From Bacillota bacterium (lineage in GTDB: Bacteria > Bacillota > Clostridia > Acetivibrionales > DTU013): DNA of 64,000 nucleotides. The translations under genes and the position numbers were made by a program. Shown one piece after another: positions 42,718 to 51,331 of the stretch. Positions within the stretch are counted from its first letter, which is position 1, and every line of letters begins with the position of its first letter. The stretch is taken from positions 1 to 64,000 of the forward strand of contig JAEYOP010000002.1 in the NCBI GenBank assembly GCA_023411575.1. The letters run 5' to 3'. The notes beneath the pieces were generated by a model. That model had not been told where the DNA came from. It saw only the letters and a list, made by a program, of their open reading frames with translations, and searched no databases.

Positions 42718-44160
42718 TTGGAGAAGCTGGAGCTTAAAACGCTGGATGAAAGCTTGCTGGAATGTCCCGACATCATTCGGAAAAAGGTGCTTGTGGACGG
42801 AGGCTGCGAAGCCTGGTTTTTCTTTATCGGGGCTATGGTGGACATGGATCTGGTCCAGAGGGATTTCATCCGGCCCATTATGACCATGCCCCTGGATAAA
42901 TTGACGGATCCGGATGTGATCCTGAAGCTTCCCAGCAAGGGGGCCAAGCTGCTCTACGATAATCCGGAAATGATTGAGAACATTCTGGCTGGGAACACGG
43001 TCTTCTTTTGTGAAGAGCTGCCCCTGGCAATTTCCTGCACTTTAACGGACAAGGACAAAAGAAGCATAGAAGAACCTATGGTGGAAAAAAATATCCGCGG
43101 TCCCCATGAAGGCTTTATCGAACTGCTGGAGACCAATTTGTCCATTTTGCGCAGGAAAATCAAGAACGACCGGTTGAAATTCAAGATCATCACCCTGGGG
43201 GAGCAGACTCATCAAAAGGTGGCCATTGCCTTTATGGAGGGGATTGCAAACCGTGAAATAGTGGACGGCCTGTACAAAAAAATCAGTGAAATTGAAATTG
43301 ACGGGCTGTTAGCGGTCGGGTATGTCGAGCAATTTATCAATTCCCATCCCTACTCTATTTTCCCGCAGTTTTTATCCACAGAGAGGCCCGATCGGGCAAT
43401 GGCGGCGCTGCTGGAGGGAAGGATCGTGGTCCTGCAGGAGGGAACGCCGGTGGTCCTGATTGCCCCGGTCAATTTCATCTCCTTCTTCCAGGCGCTGGAT
43501 GATTACAGCACTTCCTGGATTCATGGCTCCTTTCTGAGAATGGTCCGGGTTGTGGCGCTGGTGATTGCCGTAACATTTCCGTCGCTGTATATAGCGGTCA
43601 CTTCCTTTCACTATTACGTGGTTCCGCTGGATCTGCTGATCACGCTGGCGGAGTCCAGGTCCAGGGTTCCGTTTCCGCCGGTCATTGAAGTCCTCATCCT
43701 GGAGGCCATTGTCGAGATGATCCGGGAAGCCGCCGTACGGCTGCCGACCTATATCGGCACGGCGATAAGCGTATTTGCCAGCCTGGTTATAGGCACTGCC
43801 GTGGTGGAAGCAGGGATCGTCAGCAATATCCTGATCATCATCGTTGCCGCCTCTGCGGTTGCCTCCTATGTGATCCCCTCCTTCGACATGTCCATGGCGA
43901 TCCGGATCCTGCGGTTTGCCTTTACCTTTGCCGCCGCGGTTTTCGGCATCATCGGCATTGTAATCTGCGCGGGGATGATGCTGGTGCACCTGGTCTGCAT
44001 GGAATCTCTTGGCCAGCCCTATTTCGAGCCTTTATCCCCCTTTGTCGGCAGAGAACTGAAGGATCTGTTCGTGAGGTTCCCGCTCACGACGCTGAAAAAA
44101 CGGCCGAGGAGTGTGAAGACGGAAAACAGATACCGGAGGGGAGCACGTGGAAGGCAATAA
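42718..44160 (+). CDS. gerA: Spore germination receptor subunit A (GerA/KA family)
   Basis: Inner-membrane subunit of a nutrient germinant receptor, about 480 residues. The N-terminal hydrophilic domain runs to about residue 270 (DIIRKKVLVDGGCEAWFFFIGAMVD, RGPHEGFIELLETNLSILRRKIKNDRLKF). Then come the conserved PERPDRAMAALLEGRIVVLQEGTPVVLIAP-like stretch (here STERPDRA...) and five to six helices with ITLAESRSRVPFPPVIEVLILEAIVEMIREAAVRLP. TTG at 42718 is 9 nt after GAGGGGGG; a GTG at 42697 is the alternative. It overlaps gerB by 14 bp. Expected to be made in the forespore. Confidence 0.93.
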   Translation: MEKLELKTLDESLLECPDIIRKKVLVDGGCEAWFFFIGAMVDMDLVQRDFIRPIMTMPLDKLTDPDVILKLPSKGAKLLYDNPEMIENILAGNTVFFCEELPLAISCTLTDKDKRSIEEPMVEKNIRGPHEGFIELLETNLSILRRKIKNDRLKFKIITLGEQTHQKVAIAFMEGIANREIVDGLYKKISEIEIDGLLAVGYVEQFINSHPYSIFPQFLSTERPDRAMAALLEGRIVVLQEGTPVVLIAPVNFISFFQALDDYSTSWIHGSFLRMVRVVALVIAVTFPSLYIAVTSFHYYVVPLDLLITLAESRSRVPFPPVIEVLILEAIVEMIREAAVRLPTYIGTAISVFASLVIGTAVVEAGIVSNILIIIVAASAVASYVIPSFDMSMAIRILRFAFTFAAAVFGIIGIVICAGMMLVHLVCMESLGQPYFEPLSPFVGRELKDLFVRFPLTTLKKRPRSVKTENRYRRGARGRQ

Positions 44161-45223
44161 TTCGATCAAATCCGTTCAGATGGGATTCATCACCTTTATT
44201 ACCCAGACCGGCGTAGGGATCATCATGCTTCCGTCCGAGATCGCGGAAACGTCCGGACATGACGGCTGGATACCGGTTCTTCTGACCGGTTTGCTCATCG
44301 CTCTTGTCTGCGGGATTCTTGTGGCACTGCTGAGAAGATACTCGAATAAAGCGATTTATGACATCAACCGTTTTCTTTTCGGGAAAGTGGTGGGGACCCT
44401 TTTCAACGCCCTGCTTGTTTTGTACCTGCTAACGGCAGCCGTTATGGGTTCGGAGCTTTTCGTCTATTTCATACGGATAGCCCTGCTGGACGAAACTCCC
44501 CAGTGGGCATTGGCCCCCTTTATCATCCTGCCGTCCTTCTATCTGGTATGGTACGGGCTGAAGTATGTCAGCCGGTTTCTTTATATTACCATATATTCCT
44601 ATATCCCGATCGTGATTTTGGTGATCATCCTGTTGAAAGAGGCGAGGATTTCTTTTCTCCTGCCGGTGGGGGAAGCAGGAGTGAACGGGATTCTAGCGGG
44701 CTTCCAGGACAGCTTCCTTGCCTTCCTGGGCTTTGAACTGATCGTTTTTTTCTACCCCTATATCACAGACCGTGAAAAAGCGATGAAATCCCAACTGCTT
44801 GCAGTTCTGGCATCCACGCTTTTTTTCCTGATTATGGTCGTCGCCTCGACTGCTGTTTTCGGGGAGAATTTTCTGCGGGTATTGATCCTGCCGTTTTTCA
44901 ACATGTCCAGGATATACAACGCACCGATCCTGGAAAGGGTGGACCTTTACATCACCGCCTTCTGGTTCCTGCCCCTGGCCTGCTCCGTCCGGGCATACAT
45001 ATTTGCGGCATTTGACGGGCTGAACAAGGTATTCAAGGTGAAAAAGACCAAATGGATCTACGTTTCCTTTTTTGTGGTCCTGCTCGTCCTAAGCGGCCTT
45101 CTGAAAAGCATAAACCAGCTTTTTGCCGTCATGGACGCGACCGGCTACGTGGGGGCCGGAATAATAGCGTTTTTGATCCTGTGCTTTTTCCTTTCCTTTA
45201 TACGGAAGAAGGGAGTGGTTTGA
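44147..45223 (+). CDS. gerB: Spore germination receptor subunit B (GerB/KB family)
   Basis: Polytopic membrane protein of 358 residues with about ten helices, of the amino-acid-permease-like Spore_permease family. Visible motifs are GFITFITQTGVGIIMLPSEIAETSGHDGWIPVLLTGLL and NAPILERVDLYITAFWFLPLACSVRAYIFAAFDGL. GerB subunits bind the germinant within the receptor. It overlaps gerA by 14 bp and is followed by gerC after one base, so the three are translationally coupled. The germinant cannot be told from sequence. Confidence 0.93.
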   Translation: MEGNNSIKSVQMGFITFITQTGVGIIMLPSEIAETSGHDGWIPVLLTGLLIALVCGILVALLRRYSNKAIYDINRFLFGKVVGTLFNALLVLYLLTAAVMGSELFVYFIRIALLDETPQWALAPFIILPSFYLVWYGLKYVSRFLYITIYSYIPIVILVIILLKEARISFLLPVGEAGVNGILAGFQDSFLAFLGFELIVFFYPYITDREKAMKSQLLAVLASTLFFLIMVVASTAVFGENFLRVLILPFFNMSRIYNAPILERVDLYITAFWFLPLACSVRAYIFAAFDGLNKVFKVKKTKWIYVSFFVVLLVLSGLLKSINQLFAVMDATGYVGAGIIAFLILCFFLSFIRKKGVV

Positions 45224-45224
45224 A

Positions 45225-46349
45225 ATGAAGGCGTTTAAAAGGACGATGATCCCTGTTTTATGCGTGGTTCTGCTGGGACAAAGCGGCTGCTGGAGCCAGA
45301 AGCTGTTCGAGGATATCGGCTTTATTCTCCAGATGGGGCTGGAATCCGCGCCGGACAACAGGATTCAGCTATCCGTCACCTCTCCTGTTGTCGAAACCGG
45401 TGTAGAAGAGAAGGTGGAATTTGAGTATACTACGGTGGAAAGCCTGATCCGCTCCTCCCGGGAAAAAATACGGAACGTATCCGGCAAAATGCTCCAGGGA
45501 GGCAAGATCCAGCATTTGTATTTTTCCAGGGAACTGGCTGAAAAAGGGATACAGGAATATATGGAAATCTTCCTGCGGGATCCGGAAAATCCGCTGCTGG
45601 CAAATATCATGGTGGTGGATGGCAGTCCCAAGGAAATGATGGAGGCGAGCCTGCAGTTCAAAGACAAGGCCAGACCGGGAATTTATGTCGCCAAGCTGAT
45701 CGAGGACGCCCACAACCGTTTTGCGGCGCCGGAAGCAAGAATATTCAACTACGTCATATGGTACCACTCGGGAACCATCGATCCGATAACCACTTTCATC
45801 CAATACGGCGACCAGGACATCCGGATGGCAGGAACGGCCCTGTTCAGCGGGGATAAAATGGTGGGAACCATCAATGTGGACCAGACCATGCTGCTGAATG
45901 CGCTCAGGGGAAAATGCCGCCAGTTGGAATATGTGTACCGGGGAATGGTTCCCGGGGAAAATACGGCGGATCTCAAAAAGGGTGCCGTGTTCCATGTCAT
46001 CCATCCGAAGTGCCGGTTTGAAATTTGTACGGATGGGGATAGGCCTGTCATAAAAGTAAAATTTAAAAGCGAGGTTGCCCTGGATGAGGATGCGGGGCCT
46101 CACGGCCTGGAGAAGGAAGAGGTTCAGAAGGACCTGGAGAAAATCCTGGAGGAATCCATGGAAAAAGATATCCTGGCGCTTTTGAAGCACCTGCAGGAAG
46201 TCGGTTCGGATCCCATCGGTTTTGGGGAAATCCTTCGGGCAAAGCAGAATGCCTACTGGAAATCGGTCAATTGGAAGGAAAAATATAAAACTGCAGAATT
46301 CACCGTAGAGGTGAAGGTGAATCTGAATACCTACGGAACTATAAGCTGA
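45225..46349 (+). CDS. gerC: Spore germination receptor lipoprotein subunit C (Ger(x)C family)
   Basis: Lipoprotein of 374 residues. The signal peptide ends in LLGQSGC with Cys22, followed by the family-typical WSQKLFEDIGFILQMGLE. The Ger(x)C core includes GKMLQGGKIQHLYFSRELAEKGIQEYMEIFLRDPENPLLANIMVVDG, GTALFSGDKMVGTINVDQTMLLNALRG and, at the C-terminus, HLQEVGSDPIGFGEILRAKQNAYWKSVNWKEKYKTAEFTVEVKVNL. The ATG follows GGGAGTGG and starts two bases after the gerB stop. It completes an intact A-B-C receptor operon, direct evidence for sporulation in this lineage. Confidence 0.94.
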   Translation: MKAFKRTMIPVLCVVLLGQSGCWSQKLFEDIGFILQMGLESAPDNRIQLSVTSPVVETGVEEKVEFEYTTVESLIRSSREKIRNVSGKMLQGGKIQHLYFSRELAEKGIQEYMEIFLRDPENPLLANIMVVDGSPKEMMEASLQFKDKARPGIYVAKLIEDAHNRFAAPEARIFNYVIWYHSGTIDPITTFIQYGDQDIRMAGTALFSGDKMVGTINVDQTMLLNALRGKCRQLEYVYRGMVPGENTADLKKGAVFHVIHPKCRFEICTDGDRPVIKVKFKSEVALDEDAGPHGLEKEEVQKDLEKILEESMEKDILALLKHLQEVGSDPIGFGEILRAKQNAYWKSVNWKEKYKTAEFTVEVKVNLNTYGTIS

Positions 46350-46446
46350 TATTAGCCGCGAGCATATAGAAAGCAAGCAGACATAGGTCTCAAGCAGGTA
46401 TGAGCAGCCTGCAAACGGTACCGGTACTCCTTACGATAAGCATTTA

Positions 46447-46475
46447 TTGTAATACGATAAATCAGGTGGTATACT
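46447..46475 (+). promoter_or_regulatory. Promoter of the DUF2975/XRE pair
   Basis: TTGTAA (46447-46452) and TATACT (46470-46475) with exactly 17 bp between them, 48 bp before the DUF2975 start. Confidence 0.7.
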
Positions 46476-46522
46476 GTTGTCAGTATTTTAGCGAGTCCTG
46501 AAAAGGGTAGTCGAGGTGTGCA

Positions 46523-46999
46523 ATGAAGAGAGGAATCGTCATTTTTCTAAGGTTCGCCGTAGCCGTCATCGGCCTTGCCGTACTCCTGCTGTGCGTTTTC
46601 TGGGTTCCCGCTCTGGCGGAGCGCGCCGCGAACGTGTACCTGGAGTTTCAATCCCTGAAATACCCTGTCGTCCTGGCCGTATTTCTCACTACCATCCCAT
46701 TCTATCTCGCGGTTTATCAAACGATGAAGCTCCTGCACCTGATCGAGCATAAAAACGCCTTTTCCGAAATGGCGGTGGCCGCTTTGAAAAACATCAAGCA
46801 GCTTGCCATGGCGGAGGTCGTCCTGTATGTGCTCGGGCTGGCCGCCCTGGCCCTGCGGAAGGCCTTGCATCCCGGAATCGCGCTGATGGTCGGGGCAATC
46901 GTCTTTGCCGCCCTGACGATCTCCCTTTTCGCGGCGCTGCTGCAGGAATTGCTTAGCAACGCGCTGGAAATCAAGGCGGAAAACGACCTGACCGTTTGA
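46523..46999 (+). CDS. DUF2975 membrane protein (YoaS-like)
   Basis: Integral membrane protein of 158 residues with four hydrophobic helices (about 10-32, 50-68, 92-112 and 120-142). The loop YLAVYQTMKLLHLIEHKNAFSEMAVAALKNIK is the hallmark of DUF2975 proteins. It starts after GAGGTGTGCA. A small XRE regulator starts 10 bp after its stop, the same pairing as B. subtilis yoaS-yozG, so the two form a membrane protein/regulator unit. Function unknown. Confidence 0.85.
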   Translation: MKRGIVIFLRFAVAVIGLAVLLLCVFWVPALAERAANVYLEFQSLKYPVVLAVFLTTIPFYLAVYQTMKLLHLIEHKNAFSEMAVAALKNIKQLAMAEVVLYVLGLAALALRKALHPGIALMVGAIVFAALTISLFAALLQELLSNALEIKAENDLTV

Positions 47000-47008
47000 G
47001 GTGATGAG

Positions 47009-47224
47009 ATGGCTATCATAATAAACATAGACGTAATGCTGGCAAAGCGGAAAATGAGCGTAACGGAGCTGGCGGAAAAGGTCGGGATCACCATGGCCAA
47101 CCTGTCCATCCTGAAAAACGGAAAGGCGAAGGCCATCCGGATTTCGACCCTGAATGCGATATGCGAGGCGTTGGACTGCCAGCCGGGGGATGTCCTGGAG
47201 TACAGCCCGGAGCCACGGGATTAA
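47009..47224 (+). CDS. Small XRE-type HTH regulator (YozG-like)
   Basis: DNA-binding protein of 71 residues consisting of little more than one Cro/C1-type helix-turn-helix: VMLAKRKMSVTELAEKVGITMANLSILKNGKAKAIRISTLNAICEALDCQPGDVLEY. It is translationally close to the DUF2975 gene (start after GAGGTGATGAG, 9 bp gap). Such regulators usually control their own operon. A T-box leader with its own promoter begins 27 bp further on. Confidence 0.9.
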   Translation: MAIIINIDVMLAKRKMSVTELAEKVGITMANLSILKNGKAKAIRISTLNAICEALDCQPGDVLEYSPEPRD

Positions 47225-47250
47225 AAAATCATGTATACATGGAGATACAA

Positions 47251-47279
47251 TTGACAAACATTTTGAAATCTGATAGCAT
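47251..47279 (+). promoter_or_regulatory. Promoter of T-box leader 1
   Basis: TTGACA (47251-47256), a 17-bp spacer and TAGCAT (47274-47279). Transcription would start near 47286, giving a leader of about 350 nt before the coding region. Confidence 0.8.
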
Positions 47280-47285
47280 TACTTA

Positions 47286-47616
47286 AAAATCACCAAATGC
47301 AATGACAGGGACAACACACCGCATTCCCGTTGCTTCAGAGAGCTGTCGGCCGCTGAAAGACAGCGCACGGAGCTGATGTGGACTCCCCCTTGAGCAACTG
47401 TCCAAAAGCGCCGGAGGAACGTGGGCCGGGCGAGTAGGTGCAGCCGGAGCTCCCACCGTTAAAAGGGAAGGGATTTGTCGAGGAACGGCCGAATCGGTTC
47501 CGGTTCGCCGACAGATGCCGGCGAGCGGGTATGAAACATACCAATCGGAGTGGTACCACGGAAGTTAAAGCTTTCGTCTCTGGCAGAAATGCCAAAGACG
47601 GGGGCTTTTATTTTTT
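47286..47616 (+). promoter_or_regulatory. T-box riboswitch leader upstream of the isomerase/ligase fusion
   Basis: The leader has the parts of a tRNA-sensing T-box. The Stem I base pairs GACAG near 47303 with CTGTC near 47398, and the distal AGAGAGCTGTC...GACAGC hairpin lies at about 47337-47365. The T-box core GAGTGGTACCACG is at 47548-47560. The intrinsic terminator from about 47567 (CGTCTCTGGCA/TGCCAAAGACG stem) has a T run at 47606-47616. The TGGT in the core would pair with a tRNA acceptor ending ACCA, so a tRNA with A at position 73 is expected. The specifier lies around 47371-47385; CTG, GTG and TGG are all possible by position, and A73 argues against tryptophan. Confidence 0.85.
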
Positions 47617-47638
47617 ATAAAATTCAGGAGGGAACCGT

Positions 47639-50170
47639 ATGAAAATTGCATTTTCCACATTAGGCTGTCCGGATTTCAGCTGGAGCGACATCTATTCCAT
47701 GGCCAAGGACTTCGGCTTTGACGGCATCGAAATCCGCGGGCTCGGAAATGAAATCTTTGCCGTGCAGGCCCAGCCGTTCACCGAGGCTCAGCTCCCGCAC
47801 ACCATCCAGAAGCTTTCGGAGCTGCGCATCGAAATACCCTGCCTTTCTTCCGGCTGCTGCCTGAAGTATACGGATAAGGCGGAGGAAAACCACAACGAGA
47901 TCGTACAGTACATCCAGCTGGCATCCAAACTCGGCACTCCCTATATCCGCATCCTTGCTGACCGGGAACCGCAGCCCGAGGGAGAAGTGGACGACGAGGC
48001 CATCCTGGCTGCTCTGAAGCGCCTGGCTCCCATAGCGGAAGAAAAAGGCGTCACCCTGCTGGTGGAAACAAACGGCGTCTATTCCGACACGGCGCGCCTG
48101 TGCAAGCTGCTGGACCATATTGCCAGCGATGCGGTGGCCGCCCTGTGGGATATGCACCATCCATACCGCTTCGCCGGCGAGAAGCCGGGCAAAACGGTCC
48201 AGAATCTCGGCGCATACATCAAATATGTGCATACCAAGGATTCCGTCGTGGAAAACGGCGCGATCAAATATCGCATGATGGGCGAAGGCGACCTGCCCAT
48301 CGATGAAATGATGAAGGCGCTCCGTTCCATCAACTTTGAGGGGTATGTTTCCCTGGAGTGGGTAAAACGCTGGGCCGCCGACCTGGACGACGCCGGCGTC
48401 GTCTTCCCGAACTTTGCCAACTACATGGGCCGGTACAATGAACAAAGTGCGGCAAAGGGACGCCTGTTCTACAATAACGCCAAAACAGGGAAATACGTCT
48501 GGGAGAAGGACTCCCTCATCGACCTGACCTTCCCTCAGGTGCTGGACCGTATGGTGGATGAGTTCCCGGACCAGTATGCGTTCCGCTATACGACCATGGA
48601 TTATACCAGGACCTACTCCCAGTTCCGGGATGACGTGGATACCTTTGCCCGGTCGCTGATCGCGCTGGGGGTCAAGCCCGGCGACCATGTCTCCATCTGG
48701 GCGACCAACGTTCCCCAGTGGTACATTACCTTCTGGGCGGCGACCAAGATCGGGGCGGTCCTTGTAACCGTGAATACGGCATATAAGATTTATGAGGCCG
48801 AATACCTGCTCCGCCAGTCGGATACCCATACGCTGGTCCTGATCGACGGTTTCAAGGATTCCAATTATGTGGGGATCATCAAGGAGCTGTGCCCCGAGTT
48901 GGAAACGGCCGAGGCAGGGAAACCGCTCCATTTGAAGCGCCTTCCCTTCCTGCGCAACATTATTACGGTGGATTCGAAGCAGCCGGGCTGCCTCACCTGG
49001 GACGAAGCCATCGCCCTGTCCGAAAAGGCTTCCATACTGGAAGTTTACCGCCGTGCTCTTTCCCTTAACAGGCACGACGTATGCAACATGCAGTACACCT
49101 CCGGCACGACGGGCTTCCCGAAAGGTGTCATGCTCACCCATTACAATGTCGTCAACAACGGCAAGAACATCGGGGACTGTATGGACCTGTCCACCGCGGA
49201 CCGCATGATGATCCATGTCCCCATGTTCCACTGCTTCGGCATGGTGCTGGCTATGACGGCTTCCATGACCCACGGCGTCACCATGTCCCCGATGCCCCAT
49301 TTCTCCCCGAAGCTGTCCCTGGAGTGCATCAACAGGGAAAAGATCACGGCGTTCCATGGCGTTCCCACCATGTTTATCGCCATGCTGGAGCATGAGGACT
49401 TTGCAAAGACCGATTTCTCCCATATGCGGACCGGCATCATGGCAGGGAGTCCGTGCCCGGTCAAGGTCATGCAGGACGTGGTCGATAAGATGAACATGAA
49501 GGAGATCACGATCGTGTTCGGCCAGACCGAGTCTTCTCCGGGATGCACCCAGAGCCGCGTGGACGATTCGCTGGCGCTGCGCGTGAACACGGTGGGGCGT
49601 GCGCTGCCGGGTGTCGAGTGCAGGATCGTAGATCCTGAAACCAACCAGGTCCTGCCGCCGAATACGGACGGCGAATTTGTGGCAAGGGGCTACAACATCA
49701 TGAAGGGGTATTACAAGATGCCCGAGGCCACCGCTGCCGCCATCGACGAGGAGGGCTGGCTGCACACCGGGGATATGGCGCGGATGGATGAGCACGGGTA
49801 TTTCAAGATCACCGGCCGCATCAAGGACATGATCATCCGCGGCGGCGAGAATATTTACCCGAAGGAGATCGAGGATTTCCTCTATACCCATCCGAAGGTC
49901 AAGGACGTCCAGGTCATCGGCGTGCCGGACAAACAATACGGCGAGGAGATCATGGCCTGTGTCATCCTGAGGGATGGCGTAGAGGTGACGGCCGACGAAT
50001 TGAAGGACTACTGCCGTACCCACATGGCAAAACACAAGACGCCGCGGTATATCGAATTTGTCCACGAATTCCCGATGAACGCGGCCGGCAAGATCATGAA
50101 ATACAAGATGCGCGAGTGGGCGGTTGAAAAGCTGGGCCTGCAGGCCGCGGCCAAAATCGTTACGGCCTGA
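47639..50170 (+). CDS. Fusion of sugar-phosphate isomerase-like TIM barrel and AMP-forming acyl-CoA ligase
   Basis: Cytoplasmic protein of 843 residues made of two normally separate enzymes. Residues 1-280 are an AP-endonuclease-2-type TIM barrel (xylose isomerase-like/sugar-phosphate isomerase-epimerase): FGFDGIEIRGLGNE, LLVETNGVYSDTARLCKLLDHI, WDMHHPY, YVHTKDS, GEGDLPIDEMMKAL and GYVSLEWVK, with Glu, Asp, His and Glu at metal-ligand positions. Residues 300-843 are a complete ANL ligase: YTSGTTGFPKGVM from residue 486, FGQTESSPG, LHTGDMARMDEHGYFKITGRIKDMIIRGGENIYPKEIE and C-terminal Lys in NAAGKIMKYKMRE. The reading frame is continuous. AGGAGGGAACCGT precedes the ATG. Its control by an aminoacyl-tRNA-sensing leader suggests a link to amino-acid supply. 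Confidence 0.85.
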   Translation: MKIAFSTLGCPDFSWSDIYSMAKDFGFDGIEIRGLGNEIFAVQAQPFTEAQLPHTIQKLSELRIEIPCLSSGCCLKYTDKAEENHNEIVQYIQLASKLGTPYIRILADREPQPEGEVDDEAILAALKRLAPIAEEKGVTLLVETNGVYSDTARLCKLLDHIASDAVAALWDMHHPYRFAGEKPGKTVQNLGAYIKYVHTKDSVVENGAIKYRMMGEGDLPIDEMMKALRSINFEGYVSLEWVKRWAADLDDAGVVFPNFANYMGRYNEQSAAKGRLFYNNAKTGKYVWEKDSLIDLTFPQVLDRMVDEFPDQYAFRYTTMDYTRTYSQFRDDVDTFARSLIALGVKPGDHVSIWATNVPQWYITFWAATKIGAVLVTVNTAYKIYEAEYLLRQSDTHTLVLIDGFKDSNYVGIIKELCPELETAEAGKPLHLKRLPFLRNIITVDSKQPGCLTWDEAIALSEKASILEVYRRALSLNRHDVCNMQYTSGTTGFPKGVMLTHYNVVNNGKNIGDCMDLSTADRMMIHVPMFHCFGMVLAMTASMTHGVTMSPMPHFSPKLSLECINREKITAFHGVPTMFIAMLEHEDFAKTDFSHMRTGIMAGSPCPVKVMQDVVDKMNMKEITIVFGQTESSPGCTQSRVDDSLALRVNTVGRALPGVECRIVDPETNQVLPPNTDGEFVARGYNIMKGYYKMPEATAAAIDEEGWLHTGDMARMDEHGYFKITGRIKDMIIRGGENIYPKEIEDFLYTHPKVKDVQVIGVPDKQYGEEIMACVILRDGVEVTADELKDYCRTHMAKHKTPRYIEFVHEFPMNAAGKIMKYKMREWAVEKLGLQAAAKIVTA

Positions 50171-50259
50171 TGCACAGGAGCCGGGCTGCATGAACCGGCA
50201 TGTTCTATTGGCATGAAGCGGAGCTGACGCTGATATTGCGGCAGTGTAATTCGAAGCGG

Positions 50260-50299
50260 AGCGGTTGCTTTTTGTGGGGGTCCATGAAGAGCAGCCGCT
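50260..50299 (+). terminator. Possible terminator after the fusion gene
   Basis: AGCGGTTGCT (50260-50269) pairs with AGCAGCCGCT (50290-50299) with one wobble, around a 20-nt loop. There is no T run after the stem, so termination is uncertain. Confidence 0.3.
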
Positions 50300-50367
50300 T
50301 CTGAACATTACATGAAGTTCCGGCATTGACTCTGCCAAGCGGCCGGAGCATCGCCAGGGGCTGGTGA

Positions 50368-50691
50368 TTAATCAACCAGCATTTCTTTTATGATGTTTTT
50401 CACTTCAGCGATCTGCTCCTCTTCAAGCCTGCCCATTTTGTTTTCAAGCCTTGATTTATCCACGCATCTGATTTGATCAAGGACGATCCAGCATGTCCTG
50501 CCGCCCAAGGACACTTCGACACGGGTGGGGTAATTTTTGGATGTCGATGTCAACGGAGCGATGATGATCGTGTTGATGTTATGATTCATTTCATCTGGCG
50601 ATATGACTGCGCATGGCCTTGTTTTTTTCAACTCGGAACCTTTTGTCGGTTCAAGGTCGATCCAATAAATATCGTATTGATTTATTACCAT
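50368..50691 (-). CDS. mazF: MazF/PemK-family endoribonuclease toxin
   Basis: Toxin of 107 residues that cleaves mRNA at short sequence motifs. The MazF fold is evident: YDIYWIDLEPTKGSELKKTRPCAVISPDEMN with the substrate-binding loop and conserved Arg, NTIIIAPLTSTSKNYPTRVEV with the catalytic Thr/Ser, and CWIVLDQIRCVDKSRL. The ATG at 50691 has GGAGG seven bases upstream inside the antitoxin gene; a TTG at 50697 is an alternative. It overlaps the antitoxin by seven bases, the usual translational coupling. Confidence 0.92.
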   Translation of the reverse strand: MVINQYDIYWIDLEPTKGSELKKTRPCAVISPDEMNHNINTIIIAPLTSTSKNYPTRVEVSLGGRTCWIVLDQIRCVDKSRLENKMGRLEEEQIAEVKNIIKEMLVD

Positions 50692-50930
50692 TTCCAATCC
50701 TCCAGAGCAGCGTCCAAGGTGTCATCGATAATCAATTTATCGTCGCCGTTCTTCCTCATTTCTTTAAACTTCTCATCCCAGTTTTTTCTCGGCTTTGAGA
50801 CAGGAACAATTATGATTCTCCCATCCTGGACTTCCATATCGACTTTATCCGTAATCTGGCAATCTTTCAAAAACACCGCGGGAATCCGTATTCCTTTGGA
50901 ATTTCCTATTTTAACTACATCAGCCAACAT
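50685..50930 (-). CDS. mazE: MazE-like AbrB-type antitoxin
   Basis: Antitoxin of 81 residues with an N-terminal SpoVT/AbrB swapped-hairpin DNA-binding domain (DVVKIGNSKGIRIPAVFLKDCQITDKVDMEVQDGRIIIVPV). The charged C-terminal tail (RKNWDEKFKEMRKNGDDKLIIDDTLDAALEDWKW) should thread along the toxin. It is first in the operon and should autoregulate with the toxin. The region upstream on this strand (50931-50975) is A/T-rich and contains GTGATATAATG just before the ATG. Confidence 0.92.
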   Translation of the reverse strand: MLADVVKIGNSKGIRIPAVFLKDCQITDKVDMEVQDGRIIIVPVSKPRKNWDEKFKEMRKNGDDKLIIDDTLDAALEDWKW

Positions 50931-51331
50931 TATATCACCACCTTGGGTTATTACATAGTAATTACATTATACCATCTGTCTTTTGCAAAGGCAACAGTTT
51001 CAATCAATGAAATATTTCCAACAATATTATCCGAGAAATGCAAAAATAAATAGTATGCGACAGCAAAAAACGAGCCGCATTTGCATTGGAAAACGAAACG
51101 ATCAAATACCGCATGGTGAGCGAAGGCCGGCCCGCGAAGCGAAGCGCATTCCGTAGGGATCGCCGGCAAAAGGACAGATGGCATGAAATCGGATTTGCAA
51201 TCATAGGATTAATACTTGAAGCTCCTTGTTATAGTACGGCACGAAATGGTAAATTATAATTGATCTGGAGAAATGGAATTTCATGGTCTGTCAGGATCCG
51301 GGTTTATGTGGATAAAGGAAGGGAACGGCGG
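50931..51331. other. Intergenic region with gene-fragment trace
   Basis: 401 bp without a supported gene. Bases 51088-51127 match 48250-48289, inside the TIM-barrel part of the fusion gene, at 34 of 40 positions and in the same reading sense (ENETIKYRMVSEG against ENGAIKYRMMGEG). The matching frame continues open to 51258 but does not follow the family further. This looks like a remnant of a related gene. Promoter sequences for mazEF lie at the left edge. Confidence 0.45.

Noticed and set aside
47371..47385. Tryptophan (TGG) specifier for T-box 1
   Set aside because: Positionally possible, but the T-box sequence TGGT needs A73, while bacterial tRNA-Trp normally carries G73.
47660..50338. Very long open frame (892 codons) on the minus strand opposite the fusion gene
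   Set aside because: It is a shadow of a high-GC coding sequence. The translation has no domain, is rich in His, Arg, Gly and Leu, and the plus strand encodes two complete recognisable enzymes.
51004..51204. 66-codon minus-strand frame upstream of the ATPase
   Set aside because: It is antisense to the isomerase-like fragment and has no ribosome site.
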